20,644 bases of DNA from a virus. The stretch's first letter is position 1. Every line of letters starts with the position of its first letter. Location of the stretch: the IMG/VR virus record IMGVR_UViG_3300025305_000190, positions 1-20,644 of that record; one strand, written 5' to 3'. Of the stretch, positions 1-6,878 are shown piece by piece. The translations under genes and the position numbers were made by a program. Under the pieces are notes generated by a model. The model saw nothing but the letters and a program-made list of their open reading frames with translations, searched no databases and was not told the DNA's origin.

Positions 1-2
1 AG

Positions 3-191
3 AAAGAGGAAGCACCTGAACCAGAGGTATATGACACAAGTCTGCAACCTTACGTGGATGACCTTGTTGTGACCATTCAGGTTTGTCTTGAGGACGATAA
101 GATCACACAGAAGAAGGAACAGTCTATAATCATGAGCAAGCATCACGCACTACGAAGAGCAATCAAAGACTTAGAAGCATCTAAGAAGTAA
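3..191 (+). CDS. Hypothetical protein, 3' end only
   Basis: The frame is open from the window edge to a TAA at 189-191, giving 62 residues of C-terminus; the start lies outside the window. The visible part is charged. An acidic stretch (KEEAPEPEVYDTS) leads to a short possible beta segment (DDLVVTIQVCLEDDK) and a basic helical tail (HHALRRAIKDLEASKK). I recognise no family. It lies 13 bases upstream of the next + strand gene, whose ribosome binding site falls in the gap, so the two are probably co-transcribed. Its reading direction matches the late (structural) strand, so it may be the tail of a late operon that continues from outside the window. Confidence 0.6.
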   Translation, partial: KEEAPEPEVYDTSLQPYVDDLVVTIQVCLEDDKITQKKEQSIIMSKHHALRRAIKDLEASKK

Positions 192-204
192 TCGGAGGTG
201 AGAT

Positions 205-1551
205 ATGTTCAAGCCAAAGCTACCTAGGATTTCTATTAGACTGCCTAAGTTTAAGTTTCCCAGGATTGCGGTGCCCATGCCACGGATATCAATTCCGTTT
301 GGAAGAATTGCTACCATAATTGGAGCGATCAATACAGTGTTGCTGGTAACCATAGGTTCGCTTGGACTGTTCTTGTCTTACATAAATCCTGTTCTATGGA
401 TAGTCGATAATGACCTCATTGGTCCATACATCCCACTAGGTATAGCAAGCGTAGTATATGAGGAGATAATCTTTTTACAGACTAACTACCTGCTTTACAT
501 GATAGGAGCTTCGGCTGGTCTAATTGTATTCGGGCTGTTGCTTCATGTGACAAATCAATCTACTCCAATGGCTGTAGTCAGGTCACCCATCAATGCCTAC
601 AAGCGAGTGGTGGTCTGGAGAAACTGGATACTTGCTAAGATAACTTATCTAAATGACGAGTCTCAGAAATGGAAGACTCTTTTTAGTGTAATGAAAAGTC
701 CATACGCTTTCTTAAGAATGATGGGATTCAGTCCACAAATGGCTATAGGATTACTCACTGTTGGGGCTACTGCAGGTGGTGGTGTCATAGTTAATGAAAC
801 TATCTTATCTGAGCGTAGCTTTAGTGGTGGAGATGCAGGTATATATGCTGCTTCACTTGCACTAGACATGGGATTAGAAGCGAATCCGCCTTTGGATGTG
901 CCTACTGAATACGTTGAAGGTTCTAATACCCTACGGATTGACCTAGGATCAACACCAGTGAGAGAGATCACCATCGAGAATGTTTCAGTGGGAACTGTCT
1001 TTACAGGTTCAGCGTTACCGTCAGGTGAGGCTAATGTGGTACAGATATCAGGTAATACAATTTCTGGCGGGACAAACACCAGATTAGAAATAGGTCATTT
1101 AATATTTGAAAATTCTCGCTGTAAAAAGTTAGAACTTTCAGATATCCAAGCCCATACAATCGTGGTTAGAGGCAACGCCTCAGATGGTCAGTCAATTTCG
1201 CCTAGTCCCGGTACCAGCAGGATGTTAAGTATCGGTGGAGGACATCAACAGGCTGATGCTATGAATACTAATGGTGGTACGTATGACCGCATATGGATAC
1301 AGGCTCCTGCGAGCGGAGTTAATGGGAAGATTGGCTTATTAAAATTGAGCAATTTGTACACAAAAGGGGGTACTTGTTTGCTATCGAAAATGAATATTGG
1401 CACAATGGAAATCCTACTTAACGAGGTAGGCATGGGTGACGGGTTTGCAACTAAAGAATTTACCATCGCCACCAATGTGACTGGAGCTAATATTACGATA
1501 GAGGATAACGTTGAGGTAAGCATTAGCGAGCCGACCACCACTGGTCATTAG
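205..1551 (+). CDS. Membrane-anchored protein with beta-rich C-terminal half
   Basis: 448 aa; the ATG follows a strong SD (CGGAGGTGAG). Residues 1-34 are a basic, Pro-punctuated repeat in which PRISI or a variant recurs about every 6-9 residues. Hydrophobic segments follow at about 35-60, 95-113 and 178-196, the last Gly-rich. From about residue 235 to the end the chain is polar, rich in Val, Ile, Thr, Gly and Asn with short alternating strands (EITIENVSVGTVF, HTIVVRG, KEFTIATNVTGANITIEDNVEVSI), which suggests a beta-helix or beta-sandwich. No signal-peptidase site is obvious. I do not recognise the family. The architecture suggests a membrane-embedded protein with an exposed beta domain, perhaps acting in lysis, superinfection exclusion or the virion. 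It ends convergently 76 bp from the last leftward gene, with no clear terminator between. Confidence 0.85.
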   Translation: MFKPKLPRISIRLPKFKFPRIAVPMPRISIPFGRIATIIGAINTVLLVTIGSLGLFLSYINPVLWIVDNDLIGPYIPLGIASVVYEEIIFLQTNYLLYMIGASAGLIVFGLLLHVTNQSTPMAVVRSPINAYKRVVVWRNWILAKITYLNDESQKWKTLFSVMKSPYAFLRMMGFSPQMAIGLLTVGATAGGGVIVNETILSERSFSGGDAGIYAASLALDMGLEANPPLDVPTEYVEGSNTLRIDLGSTPVREITIENVSVGTVFTGSALPSGEANVVQISGNTISGGTNTRLEIGHLIFENSRCKKLELSDIQAHTIVVRGNASDGQSISPSPGTSRMLSIGGGHQQADAMNTNGGTYDRIWIQAPASGVNGKIGLLKLSNLYTKGGTCLLSKMNIGTMEILLNEVGMGDGFATKEFTIATNVTGANITIEDNVEVSISEPTTTGH

Positions 1552-1627
1552 GCGAGTGAGTATAGTAATACACCTACCAACCCTAGTATAGAAACCAGGA
1601 TTGCTAGCTGTATTAATAGACTCCACA

Positions 1628-1807
1628 TTACTCGTTCTCAAGAACCTTGAGCGACACGCCGCCTAAGAATCCAAAGATACCACCGATAATTGCGGTGATG
1701 ACTTCTATAGCTTCCATCTGCAATCCCACTACTACGGTCACTATACTGAATATAGTCGCACACAGGATGGCGGTTAGTATCTGTGGTCTTAGCTTTCCTA
1801 TTTGCAT
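1628..1807 (-). CDS. Small two-helix membrane protein, holin-like
   Basis: 59 aa. ATG at 1807 is preceded by AAAGGAGTAGATC, a strong SD with good spacing, and the TAA is at 1628-1630. Residues about 9-29 (ILTAILCATIFSIVTVVVG) and 34-52 (AIEVITAIIGGIFGFLGGV) form two hydrophobic helices separated by a short polar turn with Gln and Glu. The N-terminus is basic (QIGKLRP) and the C-terminus charged (KVLENE). Size and topology fit a class II-type phage holin, which would permeabilise the inner membrane, but no endolysin is visible beside it. It is the last gene of the leftward operon and starts 3 bp after the alpha-CTD-like gene stops. Holin function is inferred from topology; any small phage membrane protein would look similar. 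Confidence 0.68.
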   Translation of the reverse strand: MQIGKLRPQILTAILCATIFSIVTVVVGLQMEAIEVITAIIGGIFGFLGGVSLKVLENE

Positions 1808-1810
1808 GAT

Positions 1811-2359
1811 CTACTCCTTTAATATTCGATGTCCAAAACTTTGATCCATTACTTCTTTCATATCTGTAGGTTTTGTAATATAAGCCAGCATCCTTTCTTC
1901 AGCCGTCTTTTCTAAAGATTGCAATATGTCTGCCAAAACGTATTTTATTTCCCTCATCTCAAGTTCCAAATATAAAGCATCTGCACTTAGGCTTTGCCAT
2001 TCGCCACGGTTTCTCCTGTCTTCATCCATGTCACGGTCTTCCTCTGTTAATATTTCTCTGGTTACTAATTCCTTTCTCCATCTCCGCCTGGCAATCATTT
2101 GTAGATAGTCTGCTTCTACGCTATCCACTCCATGAACTAAGTCGATTGTTCCTAGCACTTTCTGTAAATTACTATATGTAAGGTTTCCAAAATTTCGTTC
2201 ATATCTTAGCTCACTTTTAGGACATAGTAGAAGTTCCCCAATTGTTTTTATCTTAAGCCTTTGTAAACAATTCAGAAGCCTTGTCGCCTGAGTATTACTC
2301 AGCACGGACGTATCTAAATCTTCTATTTTTATTTCGGCTGTTTTATTATTTATCTGCAT
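1811..2359 (-). CDS. RNA polymerase alpha-CTD-like protein
   Basis: 182 aa. Residues 12-69 resemble the C-terminal domain of bacterial RNA polymerase alpha. They open with IEDLD, continue with RLLNCLQRLKIKTIGELL (as in alpha's NCLKRxGIxTVGDLL) and end with a helix-hairpin-helix around RNFG (55-58). R27 and N30 align with E. coli R265 and N268, which contact UP-element DNA; the lysine and serine after the conserved Gly are L60 and T61 here. There is a short insertion before R27. The remaining 110 residues are highly charged and probably helical (ARRRWRKEL, EEDRDMDEDRR) with no alpha NTD. It probably binds DNA or host polymerase and redirects transcription (inference). The SD GAGGAG is embedded in the last codons of the upstream gene, so the two are coupled. 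Confidence 0.75.
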   Translation of the reverse strand: MQINNKTAEIKIEDLDTSVLSNTQATRLLNCLQRLKIKTIGELLLCPKSELRYERNFGNLTYSNLQKVLGTIDLVHGVDSVEADYLQMIARRRWRKELVTREILTEEDRDMDEDRRNRGEWQSLSADALYLELEMREIKYVLADILQSLEKTAEERMLAYITKPTDMKEVMDQSFGHRILKE

Positions 2360-2362
2360 AAT

Positions 2363-2593
2363 TTACTCCTCTATGGTTACATACTCTAATGTATTTGCTT
2401 TAATCGCAGCCTCTTCTTCTAATGAAATGAGAAATTCATCAACAGCAGATTTGCGAATTAATCTACTTCCCTCCAGTTTTATTGACTTGATTGTTCCATC
2501 TGTAAGTAATTTTCTAGCTTTAGTAATTCCGCACCTTATATAGTCAGCGAATTCGGGGACTGTCATTAATTCACTATTTGTTTCCATATCCAT
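2363..2593 (-). CDS. Excisionase/MerR-like helix-turn-helix protein
   Basis: 76 aa. Residues 9-57 read as a winged helix-turn-helix of the HTH_17 (excisionase) type. TVPEFADYIRCGITKARKLL forms the paired helices, KSIKLEGSRLI the wing, and RKSAVDEFL the closing helix. The domain fills the protein apart from a short acidic tail. Such proteins bind DNA as architectural factors or small transcription regulators; an excision role is not supported because no integrase is visible. The start at 2593 has the SD GAGGAG seven bases upstream, inside the 3' end of the nuclease gene. The C-terminal IEE residues are encoded by the SD of the following gene. Confidence 0.75.
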   Translation of the reverse strand: MDMETNSELMTVPEFADYIRCGITKARKLLTDGTIKSIKLEGSRLIRKSAVDEFLISLEEEAAIKANTLEYVTIEE

Positions 2594-2596
2594 AAT

Positions 2597-3112
2597 CTAC
2601 TCCTCTATCTCTACGTAGCCGTCTTGTGTCCAACGATACCATGTTCCGTTCTCTTCTTTAGTCCACGCACCAAGTTCATTTTTCGACCCACCAAAGTAAG
2701 GTCGTGCTAGGTCTGCCTCTATAAGTAGTTGGCTGATAGATGGATTGTCTGTTGATTCTATCCACAATTCACCTAGTACTCTGCCATACTTATCAAAGCC
2801 ATGTGACTTGAGAATCAAAGTGCCTTTATCAATTATGTAAGCAGTCCATTTATATGTTCTGCCAGACTTATACGTTTTTGATTTAGCAACAGGAGTGGAT
2901 ATTCCCTCGATGAGATTTATAAGGAATTGTTTTGCCTTCAGACCAAGTATCTTTTCTTTCTTGTCAGAGGTGCGAGACTCTGGAGTATCTATTCCAGTTA
3001 ATCTTATTGATTTATTAGTTGCAGCTTGGTCAAACCCTAAGTCAATGTACTTAGTGGAGATAGTATCGCCATCATTAATCTTTTCCACGTAGTCAATTTT
3101 ATATTCATACAT
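2597..3112 (-). CDS. Staphylococcal-nuclease-like (thermonuclease family) nuclease
   Basis: 171 aa with the full SNase motif set. NDGDTI supplies D16 (S. aureus D21), IRLTGIDTPES supplies R37, D42, T43 and E45 (R35, D40, T41, E43), and FDKYGRVLGELW supplies R111 (R87). The motif EADLARPYFGG near residue 133 is also typical. All residues for calcium binding and phosphodiester hydrolysis are present, so an active nuclease degrading DNA or RNA is expected. There is no signal peptide, so it should act in the host cytoplasm, plausibly on host DNA or in phage DNA processing. ATG at 3112 has SD GAGGTG seven bases upstream and overlaps the upstream gene by 8 bp. The C-terminal tail (about 145-171) is Trp-rich and acidic. 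Confidence 0.9.
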   Translation of the reverse strand: MYEYKIDYVEKINDGDTISTKYIDLGFDQAATNKSIRLTGIDTPESRTSDKKEKILGLKAKQFLINLIEGISTPVAKSKTYKSGRTYKWTAYIIDKGTLILKSHGFDKYGRVLGELWIESTDNPSISQLLIEADLARPYFGGSKNELGAWTKEENGTWYRWTQDGYVEIEE

Positions 3113-4079
3113 ATCGGTTCACCTCTGCATTAATTTTAGGGAAATTTCGTCTTGCCAGTTGGTTTAGTTCGCTCCAAATGATGGCATGGGATTTCTTCCG
3201 TAGTGTTATTGAGTGAAGGTCCTCTTTGTTCGTGAATTTTTTAAAAGCATAATGGATTGATGTAAGCATTATGTCTTCAGTCCACATCTTAGATGGAGCT
3301 ATCGCTCCCGGTTTTGAAGTAGTACCCCTTTTAGATAGTTCAATTTCTATTTTGTGACGTATCGTTTTTCGTGGATCGCCATCGTTTATAAGGGCATTGT
3401 CTTTACCTAACGCCAGACCTTCCCAAAAATCTACACATGCTTTCGTGTCAATACTTCTATGCAGCAGTATTAAAGCTACAGAAGGTGCTATTGGTAATTT
3501 CAACATCTTTGACACAGTTTCTTGGAAGTATTTAATTGCATCTAAGCCTTCGTCACTCTCGTTAAGGTGGCTGTCTATAGCTACTGAAAGAGGATTGCTA
3601 ATTGAATAGCGGTGATTCCCCTGAGATGTCTCATATCGCAGGAATCTATACATCCACCTAGCTACTCCCGCTCGATAGTTATGATGCTCCTTCCCTAGCA
3701 AATAGAGGGTGTCTGCATTTGTCCTTGCCTTGTTTTGATCCATTGCAATAAAATCTTCAAAATCATATCCTGATAAAATAAGACTTTCATGTGATGTTCC
3801 TGTGTTTACCATCGCAGTCAACCGGTGGTGTCCATCTGCCAACTTGTGGTCAGGACTTATCCTAATGGGGTCAAACAAACGATCATTATATTCACCACTT
3901 AGCATCGCTCTTTCGAGAGATTCTAGTAAGGGCTTGCTTAGTCTTCTGTTCCCTATAGAATTTCCCAAAAGGATTTTCGCCTCGTTGGGTGTAATTAGGA
4001 TTTTGTCTAAGAATATTCCGTTCCCTAAATCAATTGGGAAAGTTACTGCCTTTGCCTTTTTACTCAATAGTGTAGTCAT
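3105..4079 (-). CDS. ParB/DGQHR-like domain protein
   Basis: 324 aa from ATG at 4079, chosen because AAGGAG lies six bases upstream; an in-frame ATG at 4118 would add 13 residues but lacks a comparable site and overlaps the upstream gene by 59 bp. The centre of the N-terminal half carries ISPDHKLADGHHRLTAM, the phosphosugar- or nucleotide-binding DGxHRL signature of ParB-like and DGQHR domains. It is followed by FIAMDQNKARTNADTLYLLG, typical of phage and plasmid proteins of this type. The C-terminal half is helical and basic with no recognised motif. ParB-like proteins may be DNA-binding CTPases or nucleases. Placed between a helicase-like ATPase and a nuclease, a DNA-processing or partition-type role is plausible but unproven. 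Confidence 0.7.
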   Translation of the reverse strand: MTTLLSKKAKAVTFPIDLGNGIFLDKILITPNEAKILLGNSIGNRRLSKPLLESLERAMLSGEYNDRLFDPIRISPDHKLADGHHRLTAMVNTGTSHESLILSGYDFEDFIAMDQNKARTNADTLYLLGKEHHNYRAGVARWMYRFLRYETSQGNHRYSISNPLSVAIDSHLNESDEGLDAIKYFQETVSKMLKLPIAPSVALILLHRSIDTKACVDFWEGLALGKDNALINDGDPRKTIRHKIEIELSKRGTTSKPGAIAPSKMWTEDIMLTSIHYAFKKFTNKEDLHSITLRKKSHAIIWSELNQLARRNFPKINAEVNRYV

Positions 4080-5412
4080 TCCTGTCTCCTTCATTGTATA
4101 ATAGCCCGACCGTTCCATTATCGTTAACTTGTAAAGATTTAGTTGATCTTACAAAATTTGCGATTGCATCACTTGTGATCGTTTCATCTTTTACGATACT
4201 TACTCGTTGTGCTAACTTGTCTAAATCTTGTGATCCACTAGATTTAATTATCTCTTCACATACTTTAGCTACTGTTAGTTCTCCTAGAACTTGATCGCTC
4301 TCGCCTAAGTTCATAGACCTGAATATTACCTTATCTGTATAAGAGTTTCCATACTCCGATTCTATGACCTTATCAAGGTAGGTTACTTCAAAGCCTCTTG
4401 CGGTTGAAGGGGCGGCATCATTTCCTTTACGCCAATACATAGCAACGTCAGCTACGTTATTACCCTGTGCATTTTTGTAAGTGTCGATCTTTTTTAACTC
4501 GTGCATCATTCTTGTGCGGTTATGTTTCATACTGGAACCATACAACTCACCTGCTTTATTGGTATGATCTATTGTGACTGAGGTAGTTCCCTCACCTAGT
4601 GTTCGTAAGGCATTGAAGTAGCGTTTTATACTCTCATCGTCATTTGCACTACCATCAATGGCGGCAGATAAACTGTCAATCACGAGGTAAGTTGGTGATC
4701 CAATATCAGCTACAATAGTTGCAACCTCATCAATCTCATCTGGTAGACTTCTATCCATTCTCTTCCACAAGATACCTGATTTCTCTGGATCAGTTAAACC
4801 AAGTCCTTTTTGAATTGCATACAATCTGTTTTTAAAAACTGAAGATTCCTCTTCCCAATCTAGCCAGATTACATTCCCTTTAACGGCACTTATACCTGCC
4901 GTAGAGATGCCTCTATCTACTAAAACGCATGTGAGTAGGCTAAACATACTTTTACCCGACCCACCTTTAGCATATACCATATTGCTTGCACCCTTAACAA
5001 AGAACGGATTTACAAAAAAACTTCTAGGTGATTCATTAATATGCAGATCGGTCATTTCTATTGCAGGAGTACCTTCACGATGCAGGTCAATGATAGCATC
5101 GAAAGCCTGATTGATTATGGTACCCCATGATATTTGTGCAAAGTCATCAGTTTTTTCTGAGAGAACTTCTATCAACCTACGTTTGGTAGAGTAATCTAAT
5201 AAGCTAACATTAGTTCTTTCGATACGTTCTTGTTGTTTTCCGATAGTAGGTAAGTCAGCGTATATTGTAATCTCTGCTTCTGTTACTCGTTTCCTAACTT
5301 CCCATACTCTGGTAGCACGTATCTTTACTCCATACTGATTGAAGATAACATCAATAACTGTACCTTCTTTTCTCACTTCCATATTTGATTTCAACTGTTC
5401 ACTACTAACCAT
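4060..5412 (-). CDS. RecA-fold AAA ATPase, RepA-like replicative helicase candidate
   Basis: 450 aa. The ATPase core starts near residue 135. Walker A is AKGGSGKS (148-155); NVIWLDWEEE (180-189) matches the strand and acidic motif typical of RepA/RSF1010-type and AAA_25 ATPases. Walker B is TYLVIDSLSAA with D246, and SVTIDHTNKAG is the following sensor strand with His. The N-terminal 120 residues have no recognised domain, and the last 80 look like a small helical, possibly winged-helix, domain. Such proteins are hexameric helicases or helicase-like ATPases of plasmid and phage replication, so this is the best replication-initiation candidate here. It starts 8 bp inside the upstream gene with AGAGG about ten bases ahead, and its 3' end overlaps the ParB-like gene by 20 bp. 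Confidence 0.82.
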   Translation of the reverse strand: MVSSEQLKSNMEVRKEGTVIDVIFNQYGVKIRATRVWEVRKRVTEAEITIYADLPTIGKQQERIERTNVSLLDYSTKRRLIEVLSEKTDDFAQISWGTIINQAFDAIIDLHREGTPAIEMTDLHINESPRSFFVNPFFVKGASNMVYAKGGSGKSMFSLLTCVLVDRGISTAGISAVKGNVIWLDWEEESSVFKNRLYAIQKGLGLTDPEKSGILWKRMDRSLPDEIDEVATIVADIGSPTYLVIDSLSAAIDGSANDDESIKRYFNALRTLGEGTTSVTIDHTNKAGELYGSSMKHNRTRMMHELKKIDTYKNAQGNNVADVAMYWRKGNDAAPSTARGFEVTYLDKVIESEYGNSYTDKVIFRSMNLGESDQVLGELTVAKVCEEIIKSSGSQDLDKLAQRVSIVKDETITSDAIANFVRSTKSLQVNDNGTVGLLYNEGDRNDYTIE

Positions 5413-5704
5413 AGTTATATAACCTCTTCTTAGTTTTTTGCTTTACTACATTCTCTTCATTTGCAGGTTCCTTTTTCTTTGGATTATTCAGTTTCATCTT
5501 GTTATATATTTGAGTAAGTTTACGGTCTATATCATCAAGTTTATTTACATGTTCCTTAAAATATTCTGGATGAGAGGATTCAACATTACGGGGAATATTA
5601 GTTCTTCTTCGGTTAACCCATAGCTTGCAACAATATGTATCAGAGGCAGGGTAATCTACCTGACAATTATATTCTCCATTTGGGTATCTTGGGCATTCAT
5701 CCAT
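5405..5704 (-). CDS. Small Cys-containing protein with ECPRYPNGE N-terminus
   Basis: 99 aa from ATG at 5704, which shares one base with the TAA of the upstream gene (TAATG), so translation is coupled. An upstream in-frame ATG at 5767 would lie inside that gene and is less likely. The same N-terminal sequence recurs at 6032-6067 with the same start arrangement, which supports this choice. Residues 1-30 carry four Cys (C4, C14, C22, C23), enough for a small metal site. The C-terminal half is Lys-rich and likely helical, ending KQKTKKRLYNYG. I recognise no family. It is probably a small nucleic-acid- or protein-binding accessory factor of the early operon. Confidence 0.65.
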   Translation of the reverse strand: MDECPRYPNGEYNCQVDYPASDTYCCKLWVNRRRTNIPRNVESSHPEYFKEHVNKLDDIDRKLTQIYNKMKLNNPKKKEPANEENVVKQKTKKRLYNYG

Positions 5705-5997
5705 TAGTCGTACCATCCTTCCTTTAGAAAGAAGTGAGTTCTTAGCTCTCTTGTTTCTGCTAAACAATCCGCCTCAGATATCAAATCACAAATACATTCA
5801 CGATTGAATCCACGCATCATCCAACATTCGGAACAACGGTTATTGCCTCTCTGCTTGGGAAAGGCATACCATATTTTTTTATCCTCTGGACAATGGTACC
5901 AATACTTTCCTGACTCGCATTCAAGTGAAGAGCAGTCCGTGTTCTCATAAAAACTAGGTGGGTCAACTGGTGGCTCGTAGCTAATTGTCCATATCAT
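5704..5997 (-). CDS. Cys-rich small protein, paralogue B
   Basis: 97 aa from ATG at 5997, preceded by GAGG seven bases upstream; the longer frame from 6063 begins in the remnant of a duplicated gene and lacks a good site. It is a paralogue of the gene at 6064-6276. Both begin with SYEPP or YYEPP within ten residues, then an acidic Cys-Glu-Ser segment, then NRCSECWMMRGFNRECICDLI against NRCDSCKLFIPKVKSGDCICSYI. The paired CxxC and CxC motifs suggest a zinc-binding knuckle. This copy carries an insertion (YHCPEDKKIWYAFPKQRG) and a longer C-terminus. I cannot name the family. It ends by sharing a base with the next start, so the two are coupled. Confidence 0.65.
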   Translation of the reverse strand: MIWTISYEPPVDPPSFYENTDCSSLECESGKYWYHCPEDKKIWYAFPKQRGNNRCSECWMMRGFNRECICDLISEADCLAETRELRTHFFLKEGWYD

Positions 5998-6031
5998 CTC
6001 TTTACCTCGCTTTCTATGCTTTCTGTTACAA

Positions 6032-6067
6032 TCATTCTCCATTCGGATATCTTGGACATTCATTCAT
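6032..6067 (-). pseudogene. Remnant N-terminus of a duplicated ECPRYPNGE gene
   Basis: Read from ATG at 6067 this encodes MNECPRYPNGE and then a TGA. It matches the first 11 residues of the gene at 5405-5704 (MDECPRYPNGE) except one, and the DNA match covers about 33 bases. In both places the ATG overlaps the stop codon of a YEPP-type Cys-rich gene. The simplest reading is that the pair [YEPP gene + ECPRYPNGE gene] was duplicated in tandem and the first ECPRYPNGE copy was lost except for its first codons. It may still serve as a tiny translated spacer. Confidence 0.6.
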
Positions 6068-6276
6068 AATCTCTCCTCAATGTAACTGCAAATGCAATCA
6101 CCCGACTTAACCTTTGGGATGAACAATTTACAAGAGTCGCACCGGTTTATGCCCTCATCTTGCCGAAACAATTCTGAACAGGACTCACAATAATAATAGA
6201 GAGAGTCTGCATCCTCACACGCTTCAAAATGATTCTGTGCTGGCGGCTCGTAATAACTAGCATCAGGTATATTCAT
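6064..6276 (-). CDS. Cys-rich small protein, paralogue A
   Basis: 70 aa. ATG at 6276 shares one base with the upstream TAA, and SD GAGGTG lies seven bases ahead. Six Cys in CESC, CDSC and CIC arrangements suggest one or two zinc knuckles: residues about 29-34 pair with 46-49 and 60-62. It aligns with the product of 5704-5997 through the YEPP start and the NRCxxC...CIC end, but is shorter and lacks that protein's insertion. The rest is acidic and Tyr-rich (DADSLYYYC). The function is unknown; small zinc-knuckle proteins of this size in phage early operons are often host-interaction factors. Confidence 0.65.
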   Translation of the reverse strand: MNIPDASYYEPPAQNHFEACEDADSLYYYCESCSELFRQDEGINRCDSCKLFIPKVKSGDCICSYIEERL

Positions 6277-6473
6277 TACTTCACCTCGTTTTCATCAAAT
6301 ATCATGTCATCTAAAATTTCCCAACCTCGTTCTATCATGCTGTTTGTCATCCATTTCTCGTTGCTACTTAACCATGCCTCAGCTTGGTCGTCAGTCCATT
6401 GTGAGTATTCACGACTAGTCCTTATGTGGTGAACATCATCTGTAGTCCATGCAACTTCTGCATATCTTTTCAT
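6276..6473 (-). CDS. Small acidic protein, paralogue of 10601-10852
   Basis: 65 aa. ATG at 6473 follows AAGGAGTTAAAGA, a strong SD. The core VHHIRTSREYSQWTDDQAEAWL then WEILDDMI corresponds to IQQIRKDQGYPEWTNEQVKQWV then IEWIHDNI in the protein at 10601-10852, so both belong to one small helical family. It is Trp-rich and acidic with no metal motif. I do not know its function. Upstream is a 189-bp gap (6474-6662) without an ORF. The gap holds only a weak inverted repeat, ACGTCAG and CTGACGG about 18 bases apart, and I see no clear promoter or terminator there. Confidence 0.65.
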   Translation of the reverse strand: MKRYAEVAWTTDDVHHIRTSREYSQWTDDQAEAWLSSNEKWMTNSMIERGWEILDDMIFDENEVK

Positions 6474-6662
6474 TCTTTAACTCCTTATGATTTTGTTGTG
6501 AGCAGTTTAAAATCTCATACTCAGGAGAAGAGATGCACTTCCTGTAACTTCACCACCAAGTTCAGAAGAGTTGGGATTATTTGAAAGTCCTCGCAATGAG
6601 GTAATTTACGTCAGGAAACCAAATGAATGAAAAAAACTGACGGGTGGTTAAATCCCTAGCGT

Positions 6663-6878
6663 TTATTCATTATTTTCTTTTAGCCATTCAGCTACTTCCG
6701 ACTTACGGAACTTATATATAGTGTTGTAACGATATCTAGGCATACCTGCTTTAAGGTAAGTATTCCTGATAGTCCAAACACTAACGTCAAGCCACTCGCT
6801 AAGTTTTCTAATACCTATAAAAGGTTCTTCGTTCTCAACATATTGGCGTTCCACTTGTTCTTCCGATTTGACTTCCAT
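6663..6878 (-). CDS. Second excisionase-like helix-turn-helix protein
   Basis: 71 aa from ATG at 6878, where GAGGTG lies six bases upstream; an in-frame ATG at 6893 adds five residues and has no such site. The domain fills the C-terminal two thirds. IGIRKLSEWLDVSVWTIRNT forms the helix-turn-helix, AGMPRYRYNTIYKFR the wing, and KSEVAEWLKENNE the closing helix. This is the standard form of HTH_17 excisionase-like DNA-binding proteins. It overlaps the 3' end of the nuclease gene by 64 bp in another frame, which is long for this operon. Either the nuclease tail extends into it or the nuclease has gained extra C-terminal residues. It is probably a regulator or architectural DNA-binding factor. Confidence 0.75.
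   Translation of the reverse strand: MEVKSEEQVERQYVENEEPFIGIRKLSEWLDVSVWTIRNTYLKAGMPRYRYNTIYKFRKSEVAEWLKENNE

Noticed and set aside
663-1541. Two leftward frames (663-1079 and 1245-1541) inside the 448-aa membrane protein gene.
   Set aside because: They lie opposite a gene with a strong SD, have no ribosome site and no sensible composition.
1552-1627. Bidirectional terminator between the converging genes.
   Set aside because: No stem with a T run was found in either direction.
5704-6063. Longer start at 6063 for Cys-rich paralogue B.
   Set aside because: The first residues are an out-of-frame reading of the decayed ECPRYPNGE copy. ATG at 5997 has a good SD and aligns with paralogue A.
6474-6662. 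Promoter or extra gene in the gap between the two operon parts.
   Set aside because: No frame over 20 codons with a ribosome site and no -35/-10 pair of convincing spacing. Only a 6-7 bp inverted repeat is present.
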